Notes: generated from the sequence alone by a model not told the origin. Positions 44,017-53,560 are shown, numbered from the stretch's first letter. The stretch: DNA of 64,000 nucleotides from CAVPCZ01 sp963702445 (GCA_963702445.1 CAVPCZ010000010.1:62001-126000), one strand, 5' to 3'. Numbers and translations: made by a program.

Positions 44017-45249
44017 TCAGCTGTTGTGCCCGAACCGTTCCCGCACCATGGCATCAATGTGCGCGGCAAATTCCGGGTTCCGGGCGACGATCCGGTCAAA
44101 GGTCTCTTTGTCAAGAGCGTACAGATCGCAGAAACCGATTGCGCGAACACTGGCCGTGCGCGGGTGCCCCAGCACCAGGGCGATTTCTCCGAAGAACTCC
44201 CCGTCGTGCAGGGTCGCCTGGACGGTCCGCCCATCTTTTGCCAGCACCTCCACCTGCCCGCGGCCGATAAAGAACATCTCCTGCCCCTTATCGCCGGACC
44301 GGAAGACGTAGTCGCCGGGCATATAAATAACGGGCCGCATCGCGAGAGCGATCTCCCGGACCAGGTCCTCTCCTGCGCCCTTGAAGAAGGGGACCTTTTC
44401 GATCACGTCTTTCTTCAGATACAGGGAGACATCCGCAAGCAGCGATGGCGGCAGCTCCCCCAGGATCTCCGATTCATCGAACCCGAGACGCGTCTCCCAG
44501 CGGTAGCCGTAGTAGCCGCGCACCCGGTCCTGAAGATTCGCCGGCAGATCGCGGTATTCCATGAACGCATTCAACCGCTCCATGGTTTCGACATATCGCG
44601 CACGGGACGGGTGGAGATTGGCAAGAATGTGCGCGATGTTGCCGATGACGTAGCCAAACATACCGACACCGATCGTCATCACGATGATCGCATAGACCGT
44701 CTCCGCTTCGGTCTGGGGCGTGATGTCGCCGTATCCCACCGAGGTCAAGGTGGTCACGCACCAGTACAGCGCACGGAGATAGGTGTTCTGACCGGTGAGG
44801 GATTCAGAAGGGATGGCTCTCAGCGCCATCCACCCGCAGGCCAGCCAGTGCACCACGAGCGCGATCCAGTACCCGGAGTACAGAAGCCGGAAGGTATTCC
44901 ACCGGGAGGTATTCTGGCGCCACCAGAGCGCCATCACCGACATGACACGCGCCAGTTTAAACAGCCGCAGTAACTCCAGCGGATTGGGACCGAACAGAAT
45001 CCCGAACGGCACGGCCGCAGCCACATCCACGAACAGCCAGGGCCATCTGCGGGCCGTGAACGAGCGGGTTCCGCCCCAGCGGACGACGACGTCGGCCACC
45101 AGCAGGATTGTCACAGCGATATCCAGGAACATCCCTGTGGGGAGACCACCCTGCACGAGATGTATCGGAACGCCAACGGCAAGCGCAGTGGCCGAACCGA
45201 ACATCACCGCCGTCCAGGCGCGGGCAAAGTACCGGTTTCCGATTTTCAT
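44017..45249 (-). CDS. Cyclic-nucleotide-binding voltage-type potassium channel
   Basis: 410 residues. About six hydrophobic helices occupy residues 10-230, with the selectivity filter TLTSVGYGDITP between the last two (about residue 188). The fourth segment is basic (LLRLFKLARVMSVM), as in voltage sensors or CNG channels. A linker and C-terminal cNMP-binding domain follow (VPFFKGAGEDLV, PGDYVFRSGDKGQEMFFIG, DGEFFGEIALVLGHPRTASVRA). The phosphate-binding cassette FGEIALVLGHPRTASV is intact, so cAMP or cGMP binding is plausible. Membrane protein conducting K+. Confidence 0.88.
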   Translation of the reverse strand: MKIGNRYFARAWTAVMFGSATALAVGVPIHLVQGGLPTGMFLDIAVTILLVADVVVRWGGTRSFTARRWPWLFVDVAAAVPFGILFGPNPLELLRLFKLARVMSVMALWWRQNTSRWNTFRLLYSGYWIALVVHWLACGWMALRAIPSESLTGQNTYLRALYWCVTTLTSVGYGDITPQTEAETVYAIIVMTIGVGMFGYVIGNIAHILANLHPSRARYVETMERLNAFMEYRDLPANLQDRVRGYYGYRWETRLGFDESEILGELPPSLLADVSLYLKKDVIEKVPFFKGAGEDLVREIALAMRPVIYMPGDYVFRSGDKGQEMFFIGRGQVEVLAKDGRTVQATLHDGEFFGEIALVLGHPRTASVRAIGFCDLYALDKETFDRIVARNPEFAAHIDAMVRERFGHNS

Positions 45250-45250
45250 C

Positions 45251-45697
45251 TCAGAGAGAGACCTTCATAACCACTTTTTGCACCATGCCGTTCGACACCA
45301 TCGGGGCATGCGCATCGCCGGGAAAAAAAACCGCAAACGTCCCGGGATGGATGGTGAACCACATCGCCGGGTCGTCGGAAAACGAGAGATAGTCCCTCTC
45401 GGAATCGTACGGGGATTCCTCCTCCCGGCAGTCGGCCAATCCCTTCCAGCCCAGGCTCTCTTTTCCGGTTATCAGGTAGTGTACATCGATATACTGCCTG
45501 TGCGCTTCCAGACGGGCTTCGTCCGGGCGTTTTCCCGGAAGCTGTGTGGCTATCGCGTAAAGCCGTCGCCCGTCGAGTTCCATACGGCCGGGTTCAACGG
45601 CTTTGAGCGACGGGGAGCGAAGGAATGCGAACACCCGTTTGAAGGCCGGGTGCAGGGCGGCGTAGCGGTCGGCATTATCGAGCGTGTCCAGGATCAT
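45251..45697 (-). CDS. YhcH/YjgK/YiaL-family protein
   Basis: 148 residues from the ATG at 45697. DUF386 motifs: HRQYIDVHYLITGKESLGW, DYLSFSDDPAMWFTIHPGTFAVFFPGDAH (in parts) and QKVVMKVSL at the C-terminus. The conserved His and Glu line a cupin-like metal site. E. coli relatives sit in sialic acid and other sugar operons and may act as sugar anomerases or lyases. Encoded 1 base before the channel gene start. Confidence 0.85.
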   Translation of the reverse strand: MILDTLDNADRYAALHPAFKRVFAFLRSPSLKAVEPGRMELDGRRLYAIATQLPGKRPDEARLEAHRQYIDVHYLITGKESLGWKGLADCREEESPYDSERDYLSFSDDPAMWFTIHPGTFAVFFPGDAHAPMVSNGMVQKVVMKVSL

Positions 45698-45704
45698 GGC
45701 ATCC

Positions 45705-46643
45705 TCACCAGGATCCCGAAGAACCGCCGCCGGAAAAACTCCCGCCCCCGCCGGAAAAGCCTCCACCGCCGCCGGATGAAAAACTGCTGCCGCCGGATGA
45801 ACGGCTGCCGCCCGAACTCCAGCCCCCGCTCCGCCCGGAGGAGGTGCGTATGGCTTTTCCCCATTTGCTCATCAGACTCTTGCCTTTCTCCGTTTTTCCG
45901 AAAAAGAATTTCGCGAGAGGAAAACCCAGGAGGTAGCTTGCGAAGAGCATTCCCCCGACGAGGGTGCCGAGCAGGGCCATCGGGAACACCGCCCAGAAAG
46001 GAATCAGGAAGACGTACAGGAACCAGGAGACGAACCCTTGCGAGACAAGCGCAATCGCGGTGAACACGCCCACCACGACCAGGAATATGCCGAAGCCGAT
46101 GAGGCCCCCGATGATGTCGCCGGCCTGCCCCGGCTCTTCATCGGGTGTGTAGGTTCCGCGGATCGCGGCCAGGATCGCCGTGACTCCCGCCTTCACTCCC
46201 TGGTCGTAGTCCCCCGATTTGAACTGCGGGAGGATCTCGCGGCGGATGATCACCGAACAGATCGCGTCCGTCAGATCCCCTTCGAGTCCCCGTCCCACTT
46301 CGATCCGTACCTTCCGGTCGTCCTTGGCGACAACAAGCAGCACACCGTTGTCTTTTCCCTTCTGACCGAGCTTCCACGTCTCCGCAACGCGGATCGCGTA
46401 GCTCTCGATATCATCCCCTTCCAGGCTCTGGACGGTGAGGACGACCACCTGATTCGAGGTGGAATCCTGATGGGTTTTCAGGAGCGTTTCCAGCTCCGTC
46501 ACTGTCGGGGCGGACAGGAGGTTCGCCGTATCATTGACTCGCCCTGCAAGGAACGGCACCTCGGAGGCGAGCAGCAGGGCCGGCCCCAGCAGGCACAGCA
46601 GAGAGAAGAGGACAGAGAGCGGGTATTGTGAAGGAGGCCTCAT
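45705..46643 (-). CDS. YgcG-family TPM-domain membrane protein
   Basis: 312 residues from the ATG at 46643. Signal peptide, then a TPM domain (VPFLAGRVNDTANLL, QVVVLTVQSLEGDDIE, NGVLLVVAKDDRKVRIEVG), then two or three hydrophobic helices (about residues 170-240). The C-terminus is a Gly/Ser-rich tail with many GGGS and SGG repeats ending SSGSW, typical of YgcG proteins. The role is thought to be envelope maintenance or protein quality control, but is unproven. Confidence 0.87.
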   Translation of the reverse strand: MRPPSQYPLSVLFSLLCLLGPALLLASEVPFLAGRVNDTANLLSAPTVTELETLLKTHQDSTSNQVVVLTVQSLEGDDIESYAIRVAETWKLGQKGKDNGVLLVVAKDDRKVRIEVGRGLEGDLTDAICSVIIRREILPQFKSGDYDQGVKAGVTAILAAIRGTYTPDEEPGQAGDIIGGLIGFGIFLVVVGVFTAIALVSQGFVSWFLYVFLIPFWAVFPMALLGTLVGGMLFASYLLGFPLAKFFFGKTEKGKSLMSKWGKAIRTSSGRSGGWSSGGSRSSGGSSFSSGGGGGFSGGGGSFSGGGSSGSW

Positions 46644-46648
46644 GGCGG

Positions 46649-47311
46649 TCACCGGTCCTTTATCCGCAGGGTGTCCGACAATTCATCCCGGTCGTCCGCG
46701 CGAATATTCACTCCCCTCCGCTCGAGCAGGGCGCCGCATTTCTGGACGGCGTTCACCAGCCCGTCAACAGGTGACCCTGCGCGGATTCCTGCGATGACCG
46801 TGGACACGACATCCTGCCATTCCTCCTGTTTCACCTTCTGGTTGATACCCGCGTCTCCGAGCACGAGAACGCGGCGCTCCAGCAGGCTGAGAAAGAGCAG
46901 GATGCCGGTGCGGTCGCGGGTGAGGAACACCTCCTCGGCGACAAATGCCTCCGACGCGCGCTGATGGAGGCGCCGTTCCATGGCCGCGCTGCCGGCCAGA
47001 ATGCGCTTCAGGCCCGGGACATATTTTACGAGAAGCATGCCGGCGCCGAAGGCCAGGAGCACCGCAAGGAGCTTCCCTGCCAGGTCGATGGGCAGCCAGA
47101 TCGCCGTGTAGCTATGGAGAAACATGAGCACGATGGCACTCAGAAGCGCGAGCAGGGCCCCGCCCCGCCATTCCGCGAATTCATAGTCGTCACACTGCTC
47201 CACAACGTACGGGACGATTTCGCCGGATGTCCGCTTTTCCGCGTCGTGGACCGCTGCGCTGATCCGCTCCAGGTCAGCCGCCGAAAACAACCGTGAAATT
47301 GCTGTTGCCAT
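46649..47311 (-). CDS. Second TPM-domain membrane protein
   Basis: 220 residues from the ATG at 47311 (GGAG upstream). N-terminal RTSGEIVPYVVEQ, then two adjacent membrane helices (about 50-95) and a C-terminal half of the TPM fold (RTGILLFLSLLERRVLVLGDAGIN, VIAGIRAGSPVDGLVNAV). Shares its operon with the YgcG gene, 5 bases upstream. LemA, a frequent third partner, is not in the window. Confidence 0.83.
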   Translation of the reverse strand: MATAISRLFSAADLERISAAVHDAEKRTSGEIVPYVVEQCDDYEFAEWRGGALLALLSAIVLMFLHSYTAIWLPIDLAGKLLAVLLAFGAGMLLVKYVPGLKRILAGSAAMERRLHQRASEAFVAEEVFLTRDRTGILLFLSLLERRVLVLGDAGINQKVKQEEWQDVVSTVIAGIRAGSPVDGLVNAVQKCGALLERRGVNIRADDRDELSDTLRIKDR

Positions 47312-47337
47312 ACACTCCGCTCCCTTGTTCGTTCGTC

Positions 47338-48405
47338 TCACTCCACCGCACGTTCCCGCATCGTTATGGTGCCTTTGTCCGCATCCATGTCGGCTTCAAT
47401 CCCGATCGGCATGGTGAACTTGTTTTCAATGTGCCCGATCATCGCCCCGGCAAACGCGGGAATGCGCAAGGGGGCGATATGATCGGCAAACACTTCCTCC
47501 AGGGTCAGGGAACCGTACCCCTCCCCGGGTCCGCAGTTTGTACATTTGCCGAAGATGAACCCCGAGAGTTGCTCCAGCACCCCGGCAAGCCGAAGCTGGG
47601 TCAGCATCCGGTCGATCCGGTAGACCGGCTCGTTGTCGTCTTCAAGGAAGAGCAGAACATTCTTCCAGGAGGGAAGATAGGGTGATCCGATCATTGCCGC
47701 AAGGACGGAGAGGTTCCCGCCGACGAGGATCCCCCGCGCCTCGCCCGGAGTGATGGTATCGACACGATCGCGGGTCTGTACCAGATTGTCCCCGGACGAT
47801 GCGGGGTTCCGGAACGTCGCGGCTTCCCCCTCCATGACGACACGCCGGAAGTACCCCAGCGAAAACTGGTTCCACGTTGAAGTACCGACGGGGCCATGAA
47901 AGGTGACCATGCCGCACCGCGCGTACAGCGCAACGAGGAGGGATGTGATGTCGCTGTACCCCATGAGCAGTTTGGGGTGTTCGCGAATGGCATCGTATTC
48001 AAGCAGCGGGAGAATCCTGTTACATCCCCACCCGCCGCGTACGGCGAGAACCGCGTTGACGCTGTCATCGGCGAACATGGCGTTCACGTCTGCCGCGCGC
48101 GCGGCATCGGTCCCCGCCAGGTAGCCGTACCGGTCCAGGACGTGGTTTCCCGGCCTGGCACTGAGGCCCAGGGCCGAGAGAGTTTCCACGACCAGTGCAA
48201 GGTCGCTCCGGACAAACGTCGCGCCCGCAGGGTTGATGAGCCCCACGGTGTCGCCTGCTGCAAGCCGCCGGGGCTTGATGGTGGTGACCGGGCGCCCGCC
48301 GGCGGACGCATGTGACAGTGCCGCACGCGGCAGCGCCGCCGCCAGCATACCCGTTCCTGCGGTGAGCAGGAACGCGCGACGCGGAATATTCCATTGTGCA
48401 CTCAT
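47338..48405 (-). CDS. LD-carboxypeptidase (S66), Tat-type signal
   Basis: 355 residues from the ATG at 48405 with AAGGAG. The N-terminus IPRRAFLLTAGTGM has a twin Arg, suggesting Tat export, unusual for this mostly cytoplasmic family. S66 motifs: AGDTVGLINPAG, VRGGWGCNRILPLLEYD, LLMGYSDITSLLVAL (nucleophile Ser), TFHGPVG, GGNLSVLAAMIGSPYLP and IGHIENKFTMPIG (His and Glu of the Ser-Glu-His triad). It should cut tetrapeptide stems of peptidoglycan between L- and D-residues. Confidence 0.88.
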   Translation of the reverse strand: MSAQWNIPRRAFLLTAGTGMLAAALPRAALSHASAGGRPVTTIKPRRLAAGDTVGLINPAGATFVRSDLALVVETLSALGLSARPGNHVLDRYGYLAGTDAARAADVNAMFADDSVNAVLAVRGGWGCNRILPLLEYDAIREHPKLLMGYSDITSLLVALYARCGMVTFHGPVGTSTWNQFSLGYFRRVVMEGEAATFRNPASSGDNLVQTRDRVDTITPGEARGILVGGNLSVLAAMIGSPYLPSWKNVLLFLEDDNEPVYRIDRMLTQLRLAGVLEQLSGFIFGKCTNCGPGEGYGSLTLEEVFADHIAPLRIPAFAGAMIGHIENKFTMPIGIEADMDADKGTITMRERAVE

Positions 48406-48466
48406 GAGTGCTCCTTGAGCGGAGAACAGAGGACCGGCGGCATCCGGGCCGTTCCCGCGTTTACTG

Positions 48467-49306
48467 TCAGGACGCCGGGGGAGGAACAAATTCACGGATC
48501 ATGGAACAACGGGTATAGGCGACCCGGAAACCCTGCCGTTCCAGATTCCGTTGTGAGACACTCCCCGGCCGGGTCAGCGTGTACGCCAGATCGCACTCCG
48601 CTTCAACGGCAAGATTGATGAGCGACCGGATGATCGCGCTCTGCACCCCCAACCGCCGGAAGGACGGCACGGTGCTGGCGCCGTAGATCGCGGCGACCCC
48701 CTGGTGAATGGAGAGGGCACCGCCGCCTGCAGGGCGTCCCTCCACCCATGCCATGACGCATTTGGTCGTCGGGCGGGCGACCAGGGTCCGGAGGATTGCC
48801 AGGTTCTCCGACGTCGGGGCAAGCTGTTCGCCGAATCCCATGGCCACCGTGCGGGCCCAGAGATCGGCTTCCTCGGGTGCACTGCGCTGTACGCTGATAG
48901 GAGACGATTCCGCTATCGAGGATTCAATGGCCTTCAGTTTGCGGAAGAGCATGTTGGAGAAATCCGACAGCACATATTGCCGGCGGGACAGCTCGCCCAG
49001 CAGGGACACGTCGGACAACGGGCAGAGTTCGATGCGCACGCCGGAACTCCTGCTGGTGAAGAACCGCTCCAGCCGATCCATCTCCCACGGGCGCACCGGC
49101 TTTTCCATCCCTATCCCGATCGCCTGCGTGAGCGGAGAGCCGACCCCGACGAACATGGCCATCCCGCCGGCGATGGACTCCGCCACGGATCCCGCTTCGG
49201 GGTGCAGCTTTGCGTGGACCTCGGCTGATTCGACGCCGACCGCGGCATCCGCGCCTTCAATCCGGCGTGCCAGCGCCGCATCGGCAAGCAGGTGTTGTCC
49301 CGGCAT
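48467..49306 (-). CDS. GNAT-family acetyltransferase
   Basis: 279 residues. The C-terminal half is a GNAT domain: MAWVEGRPAGGGALSIHQGV and AAIYGASTVPSFRRLGVQSAII (acetyl-CoA pyrophosphate loop, R-x-x-G-V-Q-S), then NLERQGFRVAYTRCSMI. The N-terminal ~140 residues form a degenerate first GNAT-like half. Substrate unknown. Starts 5 bases after the upstream protease gene. Confidence 0.82.
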   Translation of the reverse strand: MPGQHLLADAALARRIEGADAAVGVESAEVHAKLHPEAGSVAESIAGGMAMFVGVGSPLTQAIGIGMEKPVRPWEMDRLERFFTSRSSGVRIELCPLSDVSLLGELSRRQYVLSDFSNMLFRKLKAIESSIAESSPISVQRSAPEEADLWARTVAMGFGEQLAPTSENLAILRTLVARPTTKCVMAWVEGRPAGGGALSIHQGVAAIYGASTVPSFRRLGVQSAIIRSLINLAVEAECDLAYTLTRPGSVSQRNLERQGFRVAYTRCSMIREFVPPPAS

Positions 49307-49311
49307 TGACC

Positions 49312-50367
49312 CTATTCCGTCTTGAGCAAACCGCCGATGGGATACCCCTTCTCTCGAAGAAGCGGGGTCTGGGTCTTGATGAACTCCCGGATCGCCTCGA
49401 CCGGCACCGCCTGGGTGAGACCCGACTCAATTTCTGTTTTTCGTTCCACGAAGACGGGACCGGTGTACGGGATGGCCGGATCGAATACCACCTCCCCGTT
49501 TTCCTTCTCCGGCGCAAGCACATAGGATGACCGCGCGGAAACGAGTTTGACGATGCCGACCAGCTCAAAATTGGGCACGCCATCCCGGATGGCAAGTGTA
49601 ATTCCACCGCTGAACCCGCGGCTGAACATGGCATCAACCATGAAGGCCCCGCGCTTGTCCTTGTTGGGATTGCTCACAATCCCCTTGGTCACCATCTTGA
49701 AACCCGAAGGATAGCCGAACATATAGACGAACGTTCCCCACTCCAGATCCCTGGCGTTCCCGAAGGGATACCGGAATGCCGCGATCCGGTTGGCCGGCTG
49801 ACCGCTGAAGTGCTTTCCCAGAAGGGCGATATCGGCGGTTCTGTCCATCGCGAGGATCTCCAGCTCTCCTCCCTCAGGAAAGACCGCCACATAGTTGGTC
49901 TGTTTTTCCTTGACGGCGACACTCTTCAACCAGGGGGTGATACGGTGCTCGGGAGTGATGTAGAAGGCAAACACGGTGTCTTCGAAGTCGACGATATGGG
50001 CACAGGTCAGCAGCACCACACGCCGCTCGTCATAGAAAATCACCGTCGCCGTGCCGGACGCCGTGCTGTTGACATAGACGGATTCCCTGCTCCTGCGCTG
50101 CAGCAGGGTTTCCGAAACATCCCCCCGCGTAACCCGGTCTTCCATCGTAAAAGAGTATGTCCGGTAGTACGCAATGCTGCTCAGCATGTTGACGGTCTCG
50201 GCGATCTCCTCGAGCTGTTTTGAACACCCCCTGTAGGGAAACTCCGAATCATAACGGCCGTCGGTGAGCGTAGGGTACACATCGCGGTACACCGAAGACG
50301 TACATCCGGCCAGCATCAGGATACTCACGAGAAGAAGCGCGCAGCGGCCGCCGCGGGGGGCGTTCAT
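49312..50367 (-). CDS. Trypsin-like serine protease lipoprotein
   Basis: 351 residues. The signal peptide has lipobox MLAGC (Cys about 22). Chymotrypsin-fold features: LLTCAHIVDF (His), MDRTADIALLG (Asp) and FSRGFSGGITL (Ser). The usual GNSGG has Phe in place of Asn. WGTFVYMFGYPSG and GIVSNPNKDKRGAFMVDAM fit HtrA/trypsin-like proteases, but no PDZ domain is present. Likely anchored in the outer membrane facing the periplasm. Confidence 0.75.
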   Translation of the reverse strand: MNAPRGGRCALLLVSILMLAGCTSSVYRDVYPTLTDGRYDSEFPYRGCSKQLEEIAETVNMLSSIAYYRTYSFTMEDRVTRGDVSETLLQRRSRESVYVNSTASGTATVIFYDERRVVLLTCAHIVDFEDTVFAFYITPEHRITPWLKSVAVKEKQTNYVAVFPEGGELEILAMDRTADIALLGKHFSGQPANRIAAFRYPFGNARDLEWGTFVYMFGYPSGFKMVTKGIVSNPNKDKRGAFMVDAMFSRGFSGGITLAIRDGVPNFELVGIVKLVSARSSYVLAPEKENGEVVFDPAIPYTGPVFVERKTEIESGLTQAVPVEAIREFIKTQTPLLREKGYPIGGLLKTE

Positions 50368-50371
50368 CGGG

Positions 50372-51142
50372 TCATTCCTCCATGCCTACCATCGTCTTCA
50401 GCCGCCGGACCTCCTGGGCCGAAAGGGGTCGGGTCGCTCCGCGGGGCAGCCCTTCCATCGTCACGGGTCCGTACGCCACACGGTCCAGTTTCTTCACCTC
50501 GTATCCCAGGGTCTCGAACATGCGGCGTACCTGTTTGTTCCACCCTTCATGAATCGTGATGCCGATCTCTCTGCCCCGGGAACCGGTGACAACCACAATT
50601 TCCGCGGGCGCCGTGGTGCCTTCCTTGAGCGCTATCCCCCTGGCCAGCTGAATAAGATGCTCGCGCTCGACGGCTTTGTCGCAGGCGACGCGGTACGCCT
50701 TGGGGACTTCGTACCGGGGATGCATCAACCGGTGCGCGAGATCGCCGTCGTTGGTGAACAGCAACACCCCCGTGGTCTGCCTGTCCAGCCGCCCGATGGG
50801 GAACACCCGATGGCGCGCCCGCACGAGCTCCATGACCGTCGGACGCCCGCGCTCATCATGCGCCGTGGTAATCGTATCTTTGGGCTTGTTCAACACGAGG
50901 TAGAGCGGCCGGTCGACGGGAACAATTTCCGAGTCCTGCAGGAACACCCTGTCGCGTCCGGGTCTCACTGTTGTTCCCAGCTGGGTGACAACCTTGCCGT
51001 TGATGCGGACGCTGCCTGCGAGGATCAGGGCTTCCGCCTTGCGGCGGGATGTCACACCGCACAGGCTGAGGTACCGGTTGATCCGGACGGCCGCCTGTTC
51101 AGGCGGAGCCGATGGTCGTTTGGTGAGCCTGCCGCCGGTCAT
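50372..51142 (-). CDS. rluB: Ribosomal large/small subunit pseudouridine synthase (RluB/RsuA family)
   Basis: 256 residues. S4 RNA-binding domain (INRYLSLCGVTSRRKAEALI, GSVRINGKVV) followed by the catalytic domain with FPIGRLDRQTTGVLLFTNDGD, where the Asp is the nucleophile, and EGWNKQVRRMFETLGYEV. Makes pseudouridine in 23S rRNA if RluB. Starts in the scpB stop (ATGA). The scpA-scpB-rluB order is common in bacteria, which supports RluB over RsuA. Confidence 0.9.
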   Translation of the reverse strand: MTGGRLTKRPSAPPEQAAVRINRYLSLCGVTSRRKAEALILAGSVRINGKVVTQLGTTVRPGRDRVFLQDSEIVPVDRPLYLVLNKPKDTITTAHDERGRPTVMELVRARHRVFPIGRLDRQTTGVLLFTNDGDLAHRLMHPRYEVPKAYRVACDKAVEREHLIQLARGIALKEGTTAPAEIVVVTGSRGREIGITIHEGWNKQVRRMFETLGYEVKKLDRVAYGPVTMEGLPRGATRPLSAQEVRRLKTMVGMEE

Positions 51143-51828
51143 TCATCCTCCTTGAGAAGCCGCAGTTCCCCGTCTTCACCGGCCTCTTCGGCCGCACGCT
51201 TCTCCTCCAGTTCGGCAAGCATCCGCTTTTCCACTTCAAACTCCGCCTCCGCCATGAGCTCGTCAATCTCCCGGGGTTTGGGCAGATCGGCAAGATCGTT
51301 CAGGCCGAAATGCTTCAGGAACTCCTTCGTCGTGCCGTAGAGCAACGGCCGCCCGGGCGTCGCAGCACGCCCCACGATGGCCACAAGATTCCGCTCGAGC
51401 AAGGTCCGGAGCACGTAATCCGCGTTGACGCCGCGGATGGCCTCGATTTCCGGTTTCGTCACGGGCTGCTTGTAGGCGATGACGGAAAGACTCTCGAGGG
51501 CGGAAACCGACAGCTTCCGTTTGGATTTTTCGCGGAGCAGGCGGCCGAGCCAGACACTGTACTTCGGAAGCGTGGCAAACTGGTACCCGCCGGCGACATT
51601 CACGATGCGGAAGGCGCGGCCGGACTGTTCGAACTCCCGGTTCAGGAGTTCCATGGCCGTACGCACGCTCTCCTGATTCAGCGGACGGGGCCGGTCTGCT
51701 TCATCCAGATATTCGAGAAACCCCATAAGCTGACTCATGGCCAGAGGTTCGTCCGTGGCAAACAGCAGCGCCTCGAGGACGTCAAGCATCGCCCGGGGGA
51801 TCGCCGATGCCGTTGTCTCCGTGTTCAT
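51139..51828 (-). CDS. scpB: Segregation and condensation protein B
   Basis: 229 residues. LDVLEALLFATDEPLAMSQL (first winged helix), LLREKSKRKLSVSALESLSVIAYKQPVTKPEIEAIRGVN in parts, and GRPLLYGTTKEFLKHFGLNDLADLP (second winged helix) are typical. An acidic C-terminal tail follows. ScpB dimers join ScpA and SMC for chromosome condensation. Overlaps scpA and rluB by 4 bases each. Confidence 0.96.
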   Translation of the reverse strand: MNTETTASAIPRAMLDVLEALLFATDEPLAMSQLMGFLEYLDEADRPRPLNQESVRTAMELLNREFEQSGRAFRIVNVAGGYQFATLPKYSVWLGRLLREKSKRKLSVSALESLSVIAYKQPVTKPEIEAIRGVNADYVLRTLLERNLVAIVGRAATPGRPLLYGTTKEFLKHFGLNDLADLPKPREIDELMAEAEFEVEKRMLAELEEKRAAEEAGEDGELRLLKEDE

Positions 51829-52568
51829 GCGGATGCCAGCGTGAGTGGGACAAGCGGCGTCAGCGGACGAATCGCAATGTCATCACGCCCCTCCACCGGG
51901 GCCAGCGTCACCACCTTGTTCTTGGTCAGCTCCAGCACCGCCATCACCGTCACAATAATCCGGATCTTCTCCACCATGTGCGCGACCAGCTTAAGGAGCG
52001 TGGTCGGCCCGTGCACCCGGAGGAAGTCCATGACAAAACTCATCTGTTCATCCACCGACACGGTCAGCAGCTCCACTTCATGGATCACCTTCCTGGGCAT
52101 CTGATTCAACGCCGATTTGTAGGCCGCGATAAGATTGAACAGCGTCACATCCTTCAGGAATTCCTCCCCCTCCTCTTCCACAAACGTTTTGGGATCGGCA
52201 TGAAAAGCCTTGCGGTAATACACCTTGCGCTGCTGCTCTTCCTTCTGCGCCAGCTCACCCGCCATTTCCTTGTACCGCTTGTACTCGATCAGCCGCCGGA
52301 CCAGCTCGGCCCGGGGATCTTCTTCGTCCACGGCGGTTTCGTCGCGGGGCAACAGCATGCGGACCTTGATTTGCATGAGGGTCGCCGCCATGACGATGAA
52401 GTCCCCGGCAACCTCAAGATCCAGCGTCGCCATGAGATGCAGATAGTCGAAAAACTCCCTGGCGATCTTTGCAATGGGGATATCGTAGATGTCCAGCTCG
52501 TCCCGTTTGATGAAGAACAGGAGGAGGTCGAGCGGTCCTTCAAATTCGGTCAGACGAACACGATACAT
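51825..52568 (-). CDS. scpA: Segregation and condensation protein A
   Basis: 247 residues from the ATG at 52568. FEGPLDLLLFFIKRDELDIYDIPIAKI, MAATLMQIKVRMLLP and the C-terminal winged-helix (VEKIRIIVTVMAVLELTKNKVV) match the kleisin family, seen here in parts. It bridges SMC heads. Five bases downstream of trpS. Confidence 0.95.
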   Translation of the reverse strand: MYRVRLTEFEGPLDLLLFFIKRDELDIYDIPIAKIAREFFDYLHLMATLDLEVAGDFIVMAATLMQIKVRMLLPRDETAVDEEDPRAELVRRLIEYKRYKEMAGELAQKEEQQRKVYYRKAFHADPKTFVEEEGEEFLKDVTLFNLIAAYKSALNQMPRKVIHEVELLTVSVDEQMSFVMDFLRVHGPTTLLKLVAHMVEKIRIIVTVMAVLELTKNKVVTLAPVEGRDDIAIRPLTPLVPLTLASA

Positions 52569-52573
52569 GGACG

Positions 52574-53560
52574 TTATCCCAGCTTCATGGCGAGACGGAC
52601 ATCCGCCATGGTTTCCGCGGCACGGCTGCGGGCGCGGGCTTCGCCTTCCCGCAGCACCGTCTCCACCTGCCCGGGATGCGCCTCCAGAAACGCCCGCGTG
52701 TCTCGAAAGGGCGCGAGCGTGTCGGCGATCCGCGCGGCAAGCCGGTTCTTGCACTCCACACAGCCGAGCGATCCCGCCCGGCATCCGCCGGCGATTTCAG
52801 GAGCCTCGCCGGCATTGAACTTCTCCTGGTACGTGAACACGAGGCAGACCTCCGGGCGCCCGGGATCGTTCTTCCGCACCTTCTGCGGGTCCGTTACCGC
52901 TCCCCGCAACTTCTGCTGAATCACCGACGGCGCATCGGAAAGCAGAATGGTGTTCCCCGCGGACTTGCTCATTTTCCTGTCAATCCCGTCAAGCCCGGGC
53001 AGCCGGGCGAACTTCGTGAGCTTCGGCTCCGGCTCCGGAAAGACCTGGCCGTACTGACCGTTGAACCTCCGGGCGATTTCACGCGAGATTTCGACGTGGG
53101 GCACCTGGTCTTCGCCCACCGGAACGAGATCCCCCCTGTACAGAAGAATGTCGGCCGCCTGCAGCACGGGATACCCGAGGTGACCGTAGGTGATGTTCTC
53201 GATATGCAGATCGCGCACCTGGTCCTTCACCGCCGGGTTGCGCTCGAGCCGTGCGGCGGTGATGAGCATGGAAAAAATCAGGTGGAGCTCGGTGTGCTCC
53301 TTCACCTGCGATTGCCTGAAAATCGGACTCTTTGCCGGATCGATGCCGGCCGCCAGCCAGTCGATCACCATGTCCGTCGAATGACGGTACAGATCCGAGG
53401 AATCCAGATTGGTGGTCAGCGCATGATAATCGGCTATGAGATGGTAGTTGTTGTAGTCACCCTGCAGGGCAACCCAGTTTTCAAGAGCGCCGACGAGATG
53501 GCCGAGATGCAGCTTTCCCGTTGGTCGCATGCCGCTGAGGATGGTCTTGCGCGTACTCAT
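52574..53560 (-). CDS. trpS: Tryptophanyl-tRNA synthetase
   Basis: 328 residues. Class I signatures: GMRPTGKLHLGHLVGALENW (HIGH-type), PVLQAADILLYRGDLVPVGEDQ and KMSKSAGNTILLSD (KMSKS). Charges tRNA(Trp). A Cys-x2-Cys pair (GCVECK) near residue 265 is seen in some bacterial TrpRS. Cotranscribed with the HNH gene upstream and scpAB-rluB downstream. Confidence 0.96.
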   Translation of the reverse strand: MSTRKTILSGMRPTGKLHLGHLVGALENWVALQGDYNNYHLIADYHALTTNLDSSDLYRHSTDMVIDWLAAGIDPAKSPIFRQSQVKEHTELHLIFSMLITAARLERNPAVKDQVRDLHIENITYGHLGYPVLQAADILLYRGDLVPVGEDQVPHVEISREIARRFNGQYGQVFPEPEPKLTKFARLPGLDGIDRKMSKSAGNTILLSDAPSVIQQKLRGAVTDPQKVRKNDPGRPEVCLVFTYQEKFNAGEAPEIAGGCRAGSLGCVECKNRLAARIADTLAPFRDTRAFLEAHPGQVETVLREGEARARSRAAETMADVRLAMKLG

